From Pseudoxanthomonas sp. Root65 (GTDB lineage: Bacteria > Pseudomonadota > Gammaproteobacteria > Xanthomonadales > Xanthomonadaceae), in the NCBI RefSeq assembly GCF_001427635.1, contig NZ_LMHA01000003.1:500479-564478 (forward strand): a stretch of 64,000 bases of DNA, given 5' to 3'. Position numbers and translations under genes: made by a program. Positions 1 to 10,921 of the stretch are shown one piece after another (the first letter of the stretch is position 1; the number at the start of each line of letters is the position of its first letter). The notes below the pieces were generated by a model, which did not search any database, was not told the DNA's origin, and was given only the letters and a program-made list of their open reading frames with translations.

Positions 1-609
1 GTCCGCCAGTTCCTCCTGCGCGCGCTCCACGTAGTGGGTCACGCCGACGTACTTCACCTTGCCCTGCGCCTTCAGCTCGCGGGCGACGGCCATCTGCGTC
101 TTCAGGTCGCCCAGGTTGTGGACCTGCAGCAGGGCCACCTTGTCGGTCTTCAGACGCCGCAGCGTGTCCTCGAACTGGGCCAGGCCCGCCTCGCGCCCGG
201 TCACGCCCGACAGTTTGGTGGCCAGCCAGGCCTTGGCGGTCAGGTTCTGCTCTGCCAGCAGCGCGCCCATCACGTCTTCGGCGGTCCCATAGGTGGGCGC
301 GGTATCGATCAGGGTGGCGCCGGCGGCAAAGAACCGCGTCAGCACCTCGCGCAACGGATCCCGCTCGGTGGCGCTCTCGCCCACCTGGAAGCTGCCGGAG
401 GTGCCCATGCCGATGACGGGGACCCGCTCGCCCGAAGAGGGAATGGCGCGGGTATTCAGCAGCCCGATCGCGCTGGAAGCGGGTGCGGCGGCAGGCACGG
501 GGGGTGCCGCGCTCACGCCACCGGCCTGGGCGGCATCGCGGCACGCGGCCAGGCCAAGGCCGGCCGTGGCCAGCGCCGTGGTGGTCAGGAACTTGCGTCG
601 TGAATACAC
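1..609 (-). CDS. Aldo/keto reductase, Tat-exported lipoprotein (3' part outside window)
   Basis: Partial gene: the reading frame runs off the left edge, so 203 N-terminal residues are visible. It starts at GTG with GAGGAG a few bases upstream. Residues 3-8 read SRRKFL, a twin-arginine motif, followed by a hydrophobic stretch and a lipobox-like LAAC (Cys 23), so the product is probably exported folded and lipid-anchored. After an Ala/Pro-rich linker the sequence matches the first half of the aldo/keto reductase TIM barrel: VIGMGTSG near the start, DTAPTYG with the predicted catalytic Asp/Tyr pair, and LLQVHN on a later strand. Substrate unknown. A Tat signal on this NADPH-dependent family is uncommon, but several periplasmic members exist. 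It stands alone on its strand. Confidence 0.85.
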   Translation of the reverse strand, partial: MYSRRKFLTTTALATAGLGLAACRDAAQAGGVSAAPPVPAAAPASSAIGLLNTRAIPSSGERVPVIGMGTSGSFQVGESATERDPLREVLTRFFAAGATLIDTAPTYGTAEDVMGALLAEQNLTAKAWLATKLSGVTGREAGLAQFEDTLRRLKTDKVALLQVHNLGDLKTQMAVARELKAQGKVKYVGVTHYVERAQEELAD

Positions 610-734
610 GGCCGTCTCCTCGATCGAAGGGAAACGGTGGTTATCCGGGATCACGGAGGGCGAGATGTAAACGAAACGTTCAATCTGCGCCCAACTGATG
701 TCACGGTGCCATGAACCGTGACATGCCGGGTGCC

Positions 735-1766
735 TCAGCCGAGCAATCCCGCGGGCAACTGCATGGTGATGCAGTGCAGGCTGCCGTTCTGCCAGATCAA
801 GGCGCGGCAGGGCACCTGCACGATCTCGCGATCCGGGTAGGCCTGGGCCAGTACGGCGGCCGCGTGATCGTCGGCGGGATCGCCATAGGCTGGCATCAGT
901 ACGGCGCCGTTGACGATCAGGTAGTTGGCGTACGAAGCCGCCAGCCGCCGACCGTTGTCGATCACCGGCTGTGCCCACGGCAGCGGGAACGCGCGATACG
1001 GGCGGCCGTCGGCGGTGCGCAGGGCGGCGATGTCGGCCGCCATGGCCTGCAGTTCGGCGAAGTGAACGTCCTCGGCGTCATCGCAGGCCTGGTAAACGAT
1101 GGCGTCGTCCGGAGCAAAGCGGGCGAGGGTGTCGATGTGGGCGTCGGTGTCGTCGCCTTCCAGATAGCCGTGGTCGAGCCAGAGCACGCGGTCCTGCTTC
1201 AGCCAGCGCGCGAGCTTTCCGGTCAATTCCTCGCGCGAGGCATCGGGATGACGCTCATGCAGGCACTGCCACGTGGTCAGCAGCGTGCCCGCGCCATCGG
1301 TTTCGATGGCGCCACCTTCCAAGGCAAAATCAATGCTTTGGACGAAATAGTTGTGAAACAGCTGCATGCCCGCCAGTTCACCGACCAGGCGGTCGTCGCG
1401 AGTGGCCTCGTACTTGCCGCCCCAGCCGGTGAAGCGGAAATCGAGCAGCTTGAAGCGGTCGCCGTCGCGCAAGGTGATCGGGCCGGAGTCGCGCAGCCAG
1501 GTGTCGTCGTATTCGGCCGGGACGAAGCGCACCCGTTCCATCGCCACCCGCGCCGAGCGCAGTCGGGCCTCGGCATAGGTCTGCAGGTCGTCGTCGGCCA
1601 CACAGATCACCACCGGCTGGAAGCGGGTGATGGCGGCTACCAGGGCGACGTAGGTCTCTTCGACGTCGGCGAGGCGGTCGGCCCAGTCGGTCTCGGCGTG
1701 CGGCCAAGCGATCAGGACCGCGGACTGGAGTTCCCACTCCGCGGGAAAGCGATAGGCATCGGTCAT
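735..1766 (-). CDS. aguA: Agmatine deiminase
   Basis: Hydrolyses agmatine to N-carbamoylputrescine and ammonia, the first step of the arginine-decarboxylase route to putrescine; cytoplasmic. The 343 residues are typical of the family. Peptidyl-arginine-deiminase-fold motifs are intact: WLRDSGP near residue 90, LEGGAIE with Glu 150, GDDTDAHID with catalytic His 210, and a C-terminal SLHC with nucleophile Cys 332. The partner N-carbamoylputrescine amidohydrolase (aguB), often adjacent, is not in the window. The upstream neighbour on the same strand is a small secreted protein 27 bases away, so they may share a transcript, but no functional link is evident. Confidence 0.93.
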   Translation of the reverse strand: MTDAYRFPAEWELQSAVLIAWPHAETDWADRLADVEETYVALVAAITRFQPVVICVADDDLQTYAEARLRSARVAMERVRFVPAEYDDTWLRDSGPITLRDGDRFKLLDFRFTGWGGKYEATRDDRLVGELAGMQLFHNYFVQSIDFALEGGAIETDGAGTLLTTWQCLHERHPDASREELTGKLARWLKQDRVLWLDHGYLEGDDTDAHIDTLARFAPDDAIVYQACDDAEDVHFAELQAMAADIAALRTADGRPYRAFPLPWAQPVIDNGRRLAASYANYLIVNGAVLMPAYGDPADDHAAAVLAQAYPDREIVQVPCRALIWQNGSLHCITMQLPAGLLG

Positions 1767-1793
1767 CGGGTTACGGAACGCGCGGGGCGCCGG

Positions 1794-2123
1794 TCAACGG
1801 ATGGGAGGCTTGGGGCCGATTTCGTCGGCGGAAGCCTGGTTCAGGACCACGTCGATGACGCGGCTCTTCTCGAAATAGACGGTGAAGCCGGGATACACCC
1901 AGCGATGGATCACCGGCCACTGGCGCTTCTGGCCGCCGCGCGGCTCCAGCTTCTGCTGCGGGGCGCCGAAGCGCGCCTCGACATCGGCGGCGGTCTGTCC
2001 GCGCACGGGCGCGGCGGCGGCCGGTTTCTCCTGGGCGCGTTCGATCAGCAGCGTATCGGCGGACGCCGGGCCGGCAAGGCCGAGCAGGGCGATCAACGGA
2101 AGTGCGAGGGCGCGACGGCTCAT
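1794..2123 (-). CDS. Small secreted conserved hypothetical protein
   Basis: A 109-residue protein with an N-terminal signal peptide (basic MSRR, hydrophobic core, ASA cleavage site near residue 22). The start was chosen at the ATG preceded by AGGGGA; a longer upstream frame exists but lacks a ribosome site and would bury the signal peptide. The mature part has VEARFGAP followed by the block HRWVYPGFTVYFEKSRVIDVV. This resembles short periplasmic proteins of xanthomonads and other gammaproteobacteria with a single SmpA/BamE-like repeat (V..RFG.P...). Function unknown. An envelope role is inferred only from the signal peptide. Confidence 0.7.
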   Translation of the reverse strand: MSRRALALPLIALLGLAGPASADTLLIERAQEKPAAAAPVRGQTAADVEARFGAPQQKLEPRGGQKRQWPVIHRWVYPGFTVYFEKSRVIDVVLNQASADEIGPKPPIR

Positions 2124-2172
2124 GGTGGAGTTCCCCTGGGTGATCCGCCTTTTATAACAAAAGGCAGGCAAC

Positions 2173-2197
2173 AAAAAGGCGGCCTGGCGCCGCTTTT
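2173..2197. terminator. Hairpin with flanking A and T runs, possible bidirectional terminator
   Basis: A GCGGC / GCCGC stem with a short loop is preceded by five A and followed by four T, so either strand could terminate here. It lies between the L36 gene and the small secreted-protein gene on the minus strand and would insulate them. Confidence 0.55.
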
Positions 2198-2247
2198 GAC
2201 ATCGCTCGTCGCTCGCCCGGCGGGTTGCCGGCGTGGACCGCAGCAAC

Positions 2248-2273
2248 AAAAAAACCGCCCGGAGGCGGCTTTT
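2248..2273 (-). terminator. Rho-independent terminator of the L36 gene
   Basis: Read on the minus strand, CCGCC-TCCG-GGCGG is followed by seven T. It sits just downstream of the L36 stop. A second perfect hairpin (TGCCGGC/GCCGGCA, 2281-2298) lies between the stop and this terminator. Confidence 0.8.
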
Positions 2274-2308
2274 CGCGCATTGCCGGCCTGAGCCGGCAGT
2301 GCCGTTCC

Positions 2309-2434
2309 TCAGCGCTGGCGCGCCTTGAAACGGGGGTTGGACTTGCAGATCACGAAGACCTTGCCGCGGCGGCGGACCACCTTGCAGTCGCGGTGACGGG
2401 CCTTCGCCGACTTCAGGGAGGACAGGACCTTCAT
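2309..2434 (-). CDS. rpmJ: 50S ribosomal protein L36, YkgO-type
   Basis: A 41-residue basic ribosomal protein of the large subunit, starting [17 protein letters not shown] and ending with a [11 protein letters not shown] tail. Compared with classical L36 (CxxC...C...H zinc ribbon), the first cysteine of the CxxC pair is Arg/His here and only Cys 17 and Cys 30 remain. It closely resembles E. coli YkgO, the alternative, probably zinc-independent L36. It stands alone with its own promoter and terminator, outside any ribosomal protein operon. In bacteria with both forms, the YkgO type is often induced by zinc limitation through Zur. I see no clear Zur box, and in xanthomonads this may be the only L36. 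Confidence 0.93.
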   Translation of the reverse strand: MKVLSSLKSAKARHRDCKVVRRRGKVFVICKSNPRFKARQR

Positions 2435-2480
2435 GAGTTGAAACCTCGGCGTAAAAGTATGGGGTGAAGCGAAGCCCGCT

Positions 2481-2510
2481 ATTCTAGCGGCAATTCCGCT
2501 GCCTTATCAA
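2481..2510 (-). promoter_or_regulatory. Predicted sigma-70 promoter of the L36 gene
   Basis: On the minus strand TTGATA (-35) and TAGAAT (-10) are separated by 18 bases, about 47 bases before the L36 start codon. Both hexamers are near consensus. Confidence 0.65.
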
Positions 2511-2606
2511 GCGGTTGCATCCCTTGCCCGTGATCGGGGTGTGCGGCGGTCTCCTCGTGGCCCGCGGCGGTGGCCATAATGGCGGCGAAAATCCTGTGGA
2601 GCCCCC

Positions 2607-3284
2607 ATGTCCGACACCGCCCCCGTCCTCACCATCGATGGCCCTTCCGGCGCCGGCAAGGGTACCGTCAGTCGCCTTGCGGCTGCCCGCCTGGGCTGGC
2701 ACTACCTGGATTCGGGTGCGCTGTACCGCGCGGTGGGCGTGGCGGCGAGCTGGGCCGATCTGGATATTTCCGATCCGGCGGCGCTGGTCCGTTGCGCCTT
2801 CGATACCCGGGTGAGCTTCCGGGAGTCGGAGCAGGGCTTGCGGGTGATCGTGGATGATCTGGACGCCACCGATGAACTTCGCCTGGAGACCACCGGTGCG
2901 CTGGCCTCGGCCATCGCCGCCATTCCGGAGGTCCGTTCGGCGCTGAAGGAGCGCCAGCGGGCGTTCCGTCAGTCTCCCGGGCTGGTCGCCGACGGCCGCG
3001 ACATGGGCACGGTCATCTTTCCGGATGCCCCCTACAAGGTCTTTCTGACCGCCAGCGCCGACGAACGGGCCGAAAGGCGCTATAAGCAGTTGAAAGACAA
3101 AGGGGTTTCCGTCACAATCGACGGTCTGCTGCGCGAGATCCTCGCCCGCGATGCCCGTGACGCCCAGCGCACGGTGGCGCCCCTGAGGCCGGCCGACGAC
3201 GCCATCCTCATCGACACCACCGGCCTCGGCATCGACGCCGTCGTCGAGCGCGTGCTGGCCCTGGTGCCTGCACACGCAGGTTGA
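2607..3284 (+). CDS. cmk: Cytidylate kinase
   Basis: Phosphorylates CMP and dCMP with ATP, recycling pyrimidine nucleotides. The 225-residue length fits the short bacterial (d)CMP kinase. The P-loop GPSGAGKGT lies at residues 12-20, YLDSGALYR follows in the CMP-binding region, and [13 protein letters not shown] and the lid region with RRYKQL are present. A GGAG ribosome site precedes the ATG. It is immediately upstream of rpsA, the usual cmk-rpsA-ihfB order of gammaproteobacteria, with about 150 bases between them that form the rpsA leader. Confidence 0.96.
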   Translation: MSDTAPVLTIDGPSGAGKGTVSRLAAARLGWHYLDSGALYRAVGVAASWADLDISDPAALVRCAFDTRVSFRESEQGLRVIVDDLDATDELRLETTGALASAIAAIPEVRSALKERQRAFRQSPGLVADGRDMGTVIFPDAPYKVFLTASADERAERRYKQLKDKGVSVTIDGLLREILARDARDAQRTVAPLRPADDAILIDTTGLGIDAVVERVLALVPAHAG

Positions 3285-3435
3285 TCCTGGCGCTGCAGAA
3301 GGTCCGTGCGGAATCCTCCGCGCGGTGTGTCCAACCACAACACTCACGGCCATACGCATCCCGCGCAGGCCGACAACGGGTGGACCGAGCGCACCTCAGT
3401 GCGCCGGTCTGTGTCATCAACCGAGTATTTTTTCA

Positions 3436-5127
<1,692 letters not shown>

Positions 5128-5168
5128 GCGGCTCCGCCGTTGCTTTACGTCTGGTTGTAACGTTCCCC

Positions 5169-5193
5169 GCCGGCCCGGAAACCCCGGGCCGGC
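5169..5193 (+). other. Strong hairpin between rpsA and ihfB
   Basis: A perfect 10-base-pair GC stem (GCCGGCCCGG / CCGGGCCGGC) with a 5-base loop lies 42 bases after rpsA. No T run follows, so it is more likely an mRNA-stabilising or partial termination element than an intrinsic terminator. Confidence 0.5.
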
Positions 5194-5223
5194 GCGGGTA
5201 CTTCCGCCTTTATTCCGCATGCG

Positions 5224-5529
5224 ATGACCAAATCCGAACTCATCGAGATCCTCAGCCGCCGCCAGCCGCACCTCAAGGCGGAGGACGTGGACCTGGCCGT
5301 CAAGGCATTGCTGGAAATGATGGGTGGCGCCCTGTCGCAGGGTGACCGCATCGAGATCCGTGGCTTCGGCAGTTTTTCGCTGCACTACCGTCCGCCGCGC
5401 ATGGGCCGCAATCCCAAGACCGGTGAATCGGTCGCGCTGCCGGCCAAGCATGTCCCCCATTTCAAGCCGGGCAAGGAGCTGCGCGAGCGCGTCAGCGACG
5501 TCACGCCCATCGAGGAAAGCGGGGAATAG
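5224..5529 (+). CDS. ihfB: Integration host factor subunit beta
   Basis: One half of the IHF heterodimer, which binds a specific site and bends DNA sharply, acting in nucleoid structure, transcription and recombination. The 101 residues give the HU/IHF fold: an N-terminal helical dimerisation part ([17 protein letters not shown]) and the beta-arm segment [10 protein letters not shown], with the Pro that intercalates into DNA, followed by [14 protein letters not shown]. Location directly after rpsA is the conserved place for ihfB. The alpha subunit is not in the window. Confidence 0.96.
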   Translation: MTKSELIEILSRRQPHLKAEDVDLAVKALLEMMGGALSQGDRIEIRGFGSFSLHYRPPRMGRNPKTGESVALPAKHVPHFKPGKELRERVSDVTPIEESGE

Positions 5530-5600
5530 CCCTGCCACAGGCGCGTGTCGTTCCGCGCCGACTCCGTTAAGCTAGGCGCCGTCCTGCAAGGAGTCGCCTG

Positions 5601-5882
5601 ATGAACATGTTCCGCCTGGTCGTCGCACTGCTGTTCCTGGCCTACGGACTCATCATCGGCGTGCTCAACACGCAGCCGATCACGTTGAAACTCCTGTTCA
5701 CCGAATTCCAGACGTCCTCCGGCGTCGGCATCATGCTGTCCCTGTTGCTGGGTGTCGTGGTCGGCGGGCTGATCGTGCTGGCTACGCTGGTCTGGCCGCT
5801 GTACGCCAAGTTGCGCAAGGCGAACCGTGCCGCCTTGTCGACGGGCGGCGCCGGCACCTCGGCCGTGGACGGTGGTCCCTGA
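5601..5882 (+). CDS. lapA: LapA family inner-membrane protein (DUF1049)
   Basis: A 93-residue inner-membrane protein with two predicted transmembrane helices (about residues 3-21 and 43-66) and a basic cytoplasmic tail, as expected of LapA (YciS). In E. coli, LapA and LapB form a complex that adjusts lipopolysaccharide synthesis through LpxC turnover. The gene begins with AAGGAG ahead of ATG and ends two bases before lapB, so the two are surely co-transcribed. Confidence 0.88.
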   Translation: MNMFRLVVALLFLAYGLIIGVLNTQPITLKLLFTEFQTSSGVGIMLSLLLGVVVGGLIVLATLVWPLYAKLRKANRAALSTGGAGTSAVDGGP

Positions 5883-5884
5883 GC

Positions 5885-7063
5885 ATGGATTTCCTGACCG
5901 AGTGGTTCTGGTTCTTCCTGTTCCTCCCACTGGCGGCGCTGAGTGGCTGGATCATCGGCCGGCGCGGTGGCCAGCGGCACGGCGACACCCAGGTCAGCCG
6001 GCTGTCGAGCACCTATTTCCGTGGCCTGAACTACCTGCTCAACGAGCAGCCGGACAAGGCGATCGAGCTCTTCCTGCATATCGCCGAGCTGGACAAGGAA
6101 ACGTTCGAGACGCAGGTCGCCTTGGGCCATCTGTTCCGTCGCCGCGGTGAAGTGGACCGCGCGATCCGCCTCCATCAGGGACTCGTGCAACGCGCCGACC
6201 TGAGCGATGCGCAACGGGTGCAGGCGTTGCTGGCACTAGGCGAAGACTACATGCGCTCAGGCCTGCTCGATCGCGCCGAGACCGTCTTCACCGATCTTGC
6301 CCGGATAGACCAGCGCGCACCGCAGGCGCTCAAGCACCTGATCGGTATTTACCAGGCCGAGCGGGACTGGGAGAAGGCCATCGACAATGCGCGGCGCTAC
6401 GAAGAGGTGACCGCCGAGCCGATGGGCAAGCTGGTAGCCCAGTTCGAGTGCGAGCTCGCCGAACGACAGCGCACGGCGAACAACATCGACGCGGCACGCG
6501 CTGCCGTGGGGCGGGCCTACCAGGCCGATGCGGGCAGCGTGCGCGCCGGCATCATCGAGGGGCGGATCGAGACGGATGTGGGCAATCCCGAAGCCGCGAT
6601 CCGCGCTTTCGAGCGGGCGGCACGGCACGACCCGGATTATCTGCCGGAGGTGCTCCCCAGCCTGCTGGCCAGCTATGAGCAGGTCGGGGATTTCTCGGGC
6701 GCGCGGGCGTTCCTGTCCGAGATGTGCGAGCACTATCGCGGGATCGCGCCGGTGCTGGCCCTGACCAAGCTGGTTGAGCGCCAGGAAGGCGTCGCCGCCG
6801 CGCGCGCTTATCTGGCACGACAGCTCAAGGATCGCCCCTCGGTCAGGGGCGAGGCATCGCTGATAGACCTGACGCTGGCCGAGGGCGCGGATCCCTCCGC
6901 CACGCTGCATGACCTCAAGCACATCACCGACCAGTTGCTGGTGCGCAACCCGAGCTATCGCTGCACACGCTGCGGCTTTGGCGCCCGCACGCATCACTGG
7001 CAGTGCCCCAGCTGCAAGGAGTGGGGGACGGTCAAGCCACTGCTGAACTACGCGGTGGTGTGA
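5885..7063 (+). CDS. lapB: Lipopolysaccharide assembly protein LapB (YciM)
   Basis: Membrane-anchored TPR protein that presents LpxC to the FtsH protease and so balances LPS against phospholipid synthesis. The 392 residues start with a single membrane helix (FWFFLFLPLAALSGWIIG), run through a series of TPR repeats, and end in a rubredoxin-like zinc ribbon with Cys 360, 363, 374 and 377 (CTRC...CPSC). All family hallmarks are intact. It is tightly coupled to lapA upstream, and its TGA overlaps the ATG of the downstream glycosyltransferase, linking LPS control to the surface-glycan genes that follow. Confidence 0.95.
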   Translation: MDFLTEWFWFFLFLPLAALSGWIIGRRGGQRHGDTQVSRLSSTYFRGLNYLLNEQPDKAIELFLHIAELDKETFETQVALGHLFRRRGEVDRAIRLHQGLVQRADLSDAQRVQALLALGEDYMRSGLLDRAETVFTDLARIDQRAPQALKHLIGIYQAERDWEKAIDNARRYEEVTAEPMGKLVAQFECELAERQRTANNIDAARAAVGRAYQADAGSVRAGIIEGRIETDVGNPEAAIRAFERAARHDPDYLPEVLPSLLASYEQVGDFSGARAFLSEMCEHYRGIAPVLALTKLVERQEGVAAARAYLARQLKDRPSVRGEASLIDLTLAEGADPSATLHDLKHITDQLLVRNPSYRCTRCGFGARTHHWQCPSCKEWGTVKPLLNYAVV

Positions 7064-8034
7064 TGCTCAACGTGTATGTCTGGGTGGGGGGGCTGGCGGC
7101 CGCCGCCGCCGTGGCGACCTGGATGGCGCGACACTACGCGCTGCTCGGCAACCTTATGGACCAGCCGGGCGAGCGGCGCAGCCACACGGTCGCGACGCCC
7201 AGAGGTGGCGGCATTGCCATAGTGCTGGTGGTCGCCTGCGCCAGTATCTACCTGATGACCCGGCAGGTGTCCGTGGATGCCTTGTGGCTTGGGTTCATGC
7301 CGGGGTTGCTGCTCGTGGCCGGGATCGGCTGGTGCGACGACCACCGCCCCTTGTCGCCCTGGTTGCGCCTGGGGGTACAAGCCGTGGCGGCCACGATGCT
7401 GGCGGTGGGTGCGGGCTGGCAAAGCGGCCACTGGTTGCCGGCCTTGCTTGCGTTCGCGGCCGCCATGGCGCTGGTCAATGTCTGGAACTTCATGGACGGC
7501 ATTAATGGGCTGGCCGCCAGTCAGGCGGCGCTGGCAGCGTTCGCTTACGCGGGGCTGCTGGACGGCGGCTGGCAGTGGCTGGCCTTGGCGCTGCTCGCGG
7601 GCTGCCTGGGCTTCCTGCCGTTCAATTTCCCCAAGGCCCGGATATTTCTGGGCGATGTGGGGAGCGGGGCGCTGGGGTTTGCGCTGGCGGGATTGGCTGC
7701 GGCGGCATGGGCCACAGGCCCGTCGTCGCAGGCGCCGTTGCTGCTGCTTCCGCTCTGCGCCTTCCTCATCGACGCCGGCTTCACGCTGTCGGGGCGCATG
7801 CTCCGAGGAGAGCGGTGGTGGACCCCGCATGTCGGGCACCTGTACCAAATGGGCGCCAGACGATGGGGGCACACATCGATAACCGTGATTTACATGGCGT
7901 TTGGCGGTATTAGCTTATTGTTAAGCTATGCGGCATTGCAGGCCGGTTTGGCAATCACCGCATCCGTGACGGTGGCGGTATTCGGTACAGGCGCGGCATT
8001 GTGGTTTTTGTTGCGTCGAGGATGGCGCAATTAG
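7063..8034 (+). CDS. MraY/WecA-like undecaprenyl-phosphate sugar-1-phosphate transferase
   Basis: Integral membrane enzyme expected to move a sugar-1-phosphate from a UDP-sugar to undecaprenyl phosphate, starting an O-antigen or exopolysaccharide unit. The 323 residues have about ten hydrophobic segments and the family motifs: PRGGG near residue 47, a GWCDD acidic pair at 89-93, NFMDGINGL at 142-150, and FLGDVGSG at 195-202, with a late HVGHLYQ loop in place of HIHH. The start overlaps the lapB stop (TGATG). The donor sugar cannot be read from sequence. The last third contains more AT-rich codons than its neighbours. Confidence 0.85.
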   Translation: MLNVYVWVGGLAAAAAVATWMARHYALLGNLMDQPGERRSHTVATPRGGGIAIVLVVACASIYLMTRQVSVDALWLGFMPGLLLVAGIGWCDDHRPLSPWLRLGVQAVAATMLAVGAGWQSGHWLPALLAFAAAMALVNVWNFMDGINGLAASQAALAAFAYAGLLDGGWQWLALALLAGCLGFLPFNFPKARIFLGDVGSGALGFALAGLAAAAWATGPSSQAPLLLLPLCAFLIDAGFTLSGRMLRGERWWTPHVGHLYQMGARRWGHTSITVIYMAFGGISLLLSYAALQAGLAITASVTVAVFGTGAALWFLLRRGWRN

Positions 8035-8052
8035 CACTGGGAGAGGGAACTG

Positions 8053-9966
8053 ATGGAATCCTGGCGGGATCGATTGAGCGGATTCATGCCCCGCGCGCTC
8101 GTGGCGATCCATGATTTGGCCATGGTCTGGCTGTGCTGGCAGGCGCTGCACCGGTTCCGTTACTCGATGCTGGCCCATGCGCCGGAGTTTCCACTCTGGT
8201 CCAACGAGATTGCCATTGTTTTGCTGGCGCAGGGTGCCGTCTTCTGGTGGATGGGTCTTTATCGCGGGCTTTGGCGTTTCGCGAGCCTGCCCGACCTCTG
8301 GAACATCGTGAAGGCCTGTGCGCTGGGTTTCCTCGGCGTCGTGCTCGGCCTCTTCTTTTATAACCGGTTTGGCTCCACTCCACGTGCCGTGCTGGGTTTC
8401 TACCCATTCGCGTTGGTGGGCTTTCTCGGCCTGCCACGACTGGCGTACAGGGCTTGGAAGGACAGCCAGCTCCAGCGGAGCCATGAGAGCGCGTCGCGTG
8501 TACTGATCCTCGGCGCGGGCCGGGCCGGCGAGGCCTTGGTGCGCGAGCTTCGGCGGACGGGTGTGTACCATCCGGTGGCCTTTCTTGATGATGCCTCACG
8601 GCTTCACGGCTCCAAGCTGCTCGGCGTTCCGGTGTTGGGTGGCTTGGAGAGCGCGGCAGCGGTCGCTCGCGAGACCGCTGCGCGGATGCTGGTCATCGCC
8701 ATGCCGTCGCTCGAGGCGCCGGCCATGCAACGCGTCGTGGCGATCTGCGAGAGCACCGGGCTGCCGTTCCGCATGGTGCCGCGACTGGTCAATGTCCTGG
8801 AAGGCCAGTCCATGCCTGGCGACCTCAAGGAAGTCGCGATCGAGGATTTGCTGGGGCGCAAATCGGTGACACCGGACTGGAAGCTCATCCGGGGCTGGCT
8901 GGGCGGGCGCACCGTCATGGTGACCGGCGCGGGTGGGTCCATCGGTTCCGAGCTCTGCAGGCAGTGTGCGCGCCATGGTGCGCAACGGATCGCGCTGGTC
9001 GAGATCGACGAGCTTGCGCTCATCACGATCCAGGGTGACCTGCGGCGCGCCTTCCCGGATCTGGAGGTCCTGCCTGTGCTCGGCAACTGCGGTGATCCTG
9101 CCGTCATGGCACATGCGATGCAGCTGGCTGAGCCCGATGCGGTGTTCCATGCGGCCGCCTACAAGCAGGTGCCGCTGCTGGAGGGCCACCTGCGTGAGGC
9201 AGTGGGCAACAACGTGCTCGCGACAGAGACCGTGGCACGCGCCTGCCGTGAGGCTGGCGTGGGGACGTTTGTCCTGATCTCGACCGACAAAGCCGTGGAC
9301 CCGGTCAACGTCCTGGGAGCGACCAAGCGGCTGGCCGAGATGGCATGTCAGGCGCTGGACGATGCGCGTTCCGGCACGCGTTACGTGACGGTCCGCTTCG
9401 GCAACGTCCTCGACTCGGCAGGCAGCGTGGTGCCGCTTTTCCGCGAGCAGATACGCAAGGGGGGGCCGGTGACCGTCACGGACCCCGACGTGACCCGTTA
9501 CTTCATGACCATCCCCGAGGCCTGCCAATTGATCCTGCAGGCCGCGTCTGGCGCGGCGCATGCATCAATCTACACCCTGGACATGGGCGACCCGGTGCCG
9601 ATCCGCCTGCTGGCCGAACAGATGATCCGACTGGCGGGCAAGCAGCCGGGCCGCGACATCGCGATCGTGTACACCGGTTTGCGTCCGGGCGAAAAGCTTC
9701 ACGAGACACTCTTCCATGCGGACGAGCGCTATCAGCCCACGTCGCATTCGAAGATCATGAAGGCGCTGGCCCGCGAGGTGTCGCCTGAGTTTCTCGAACT
9801 TGCGCTGCAGCGCCTGCGGGCTGCGCACAGCCGGTATGACACCGCCGAATTGGGCGAGGTGCTGAAGGTCGCCGTGCCTGAGTTCGCGCCGCTGTCAAAC
9901 GGAGTTGATGAAGCGTCGGCTAATATCGTGGTCTTCCCAGGCCGCGACGCGCGCAGGACCCGATGA
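8053..9966 (+). CDS. WbpM/CapD-like nucleotide-sugar 4,6-dehydratase
   Basis: Membrane-bound polysaccharide biosynthesis enzyme of 637 residues. About four N-terminal transmembrane helices are followed by a first Rossmann domain (LGAGRAGEA near 152) and then the catalytic SDR domain, with GAGGSIGSE near residue 296 and the [17 protein letters not shown] block near 410 that contains the catalytic Lys. This architecture is that of WbpM/FlaA1-type UDP-GlcNAc 4,6-dehydratases, which supply dideoxy amino sugars such as precursors of QuiNAc or FucNAc for LPS. It lies between the lipid-carrier transferase and galU and overlaps galU by four bases, so a joint role in O-antigen or capsule synthesis is likely. 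Confidence 0.88.
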   Translation: MESWRDRLSGFMPRALVAIHDLAMVWLCWQALHRFRYSMLAHAPEFPLWSNEIAIVLLAQGAVFWWMGLYRGLWRFASLPDLWNIVKACALGFLGVVLGLFFYNRFGSTPRAVLGFYPFALVGFLGLPRLAYRAWKDSQLQRSHESASRVLILGAGRAGEALVRELRRTGVYHPVAFLDDASRLHGSKLLGVPVLGGLESAAAVARETAARMLVIAMPSLEAPAMQRVVAICESTGLPFRMVPRLVNVLEGQSMPGDLKEVAIEDLLGRKSVTPDWKLIRGWLGGRTVMVTGAGGSIGSELCRQCARHGAQRIALVEIDELALITIQGDLRRAFPDLEVLPVLGNCGDPAVMAHAMQLAEPDAVFHAAAYKQVPLLEGHLREAVGNNVLATETVARACREAGVGTFVLISTDKAVDPVNVLGATKRLAEMACQALDDARSGTRYVTVRFGNVLDSAGSVVPLFREQIRKGGPVTVTDPDVTRYFMTIPEACQLILQAASGAAHASIYTLDMGDPVPIRLLAEQMIRLAGKQPGRDIAIVYTGLRPGEKLHETLFHADERYQPTSHSKIMKALAREVSPEFLELALQRLRAAHSRYDTAELGEVLKVAVPEFAPLSNGVDEASANIVVFPGRDARRTR

Positions 9967-10865
9967 CCCAAGCCCGAATCCGCAAGGCCGTGTTCCCCGT
10001 GGCGGGGCTTGGTACCCGTTTCCTCCCCGCCACCAAGACCGTGCCCAAGGAGATGCTGCCGATCATCGACCGGCCGCTGATTCAGTACGCTGTCGATGAG
10101 GCGATCGAGGCCGGTTGCGATACGCTGATCTTCGTCACCAATCGCTACAAGCATGCGGTGGCGGACTACTTCGACAAGGCCTACGAGCTCGAGCAGAAGC
10201 TCGAGCGGGCCGGCAAGATCGAGCAGCTTGAGCTGGTGCGGAACGTGCTGCCGCCGCATGTCCGCGCAGTCTTTGTCACCCAGGCCGAGGCGCTGGGGCT
10301 GGGGCACGCGGTGTTGTGCGCCAAGCCCATCGTGGGTGATGAACCCTTCGCCGTGCTGTTGCCCGATGACCTGATCTGGAACCGCGGTCCAGGCGCCTTG
10401 AAGCAGATGGCCGACGCCGCCGAAGCCAGTGGCAGCAGTGTGATCGCCGTGCAGGATGTGCCGCGCGACCAGACGGGCAGTTACGGCATCGTCGCGACGG
10501 GCGCGTTCTCGGGGCGCGAAGGGCGCATCAGCGCCATCGTCGAAAAGCCCAAGCCGGATGTCGCCCCCAGTACGCTCGCGGTCGTCGGTCGTTACGTACT
10601 GGATGCGCGCATCTTCGCGTTGCTGGAAAGCACGACGCCGGGAGCGGGGGGGGAAATCCAATTGACCGATGCCATCGCGGCGCTGCTTGCGGAGAAGCCG
10701 GTTCACGCTTACCGCTTCCAGGGCACGCGTTTCGACTGTGGCACCCACATCGGGCTGATCGAGGCCACCATCCGCTACGCGCTCGACCACGAGAAGCTCA
10801 GCGATGCGGCGCGCGAGACCATGCAGAATGCCTTGAACGAACTGGGCGTGCGCGACCTCGGCTGA
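9963..10865 (+). CDS. galU: UTP-glucose-1-phosphate uridylyltransferase
   Basis: Makes UDP-glucose from UTP and glucose-1-phosphate for LPS, exopolysaccharide and galactose metabolism. The 300 residues are the usual bacterial GalU length. The nucleotide-binding signature [19 protein letters not shown] is near the N terminus, followed by PDDLIW, YGIVATG, and [10 protein letters not shown] with a late FDCGTHIG. It overlaps the dehydratase stop as ATGA and is probably translated by coupling to it. Confidence 0.96.
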   Translation: MTQARIRKAVFPVAGLGTRFLPATKTVPKEMLPIIDRPLIQYAVDEAIEAGCDTLIFVTNRYKHAVADYFDKAYELEQKLERAGKIEQLELVRNVLPPHVRAVFVTQAEALGLGHAVLCAKPIVGDEPFAVLLPDDLIWNRGPGALKQMADAAEASGSSVIAVQDVPRDQTGSYGIVATGAFSGREGRISAIVEKPKPDVAPSTLAVVGRYVLDARIFALLESTTPGAGGEIQLTDAIAALLAEKPVHAYRFQGTRFDCGTHIGLIEATIRYALDHEKLSDAARETMQNALNELGVRDLG

Positions 10866-10921
10866 CCGCATCCAGCTGGGCAGCGTTGGCCATTGCAGGG
10901 CAGGGGAGTCGTTTGTTGGCG

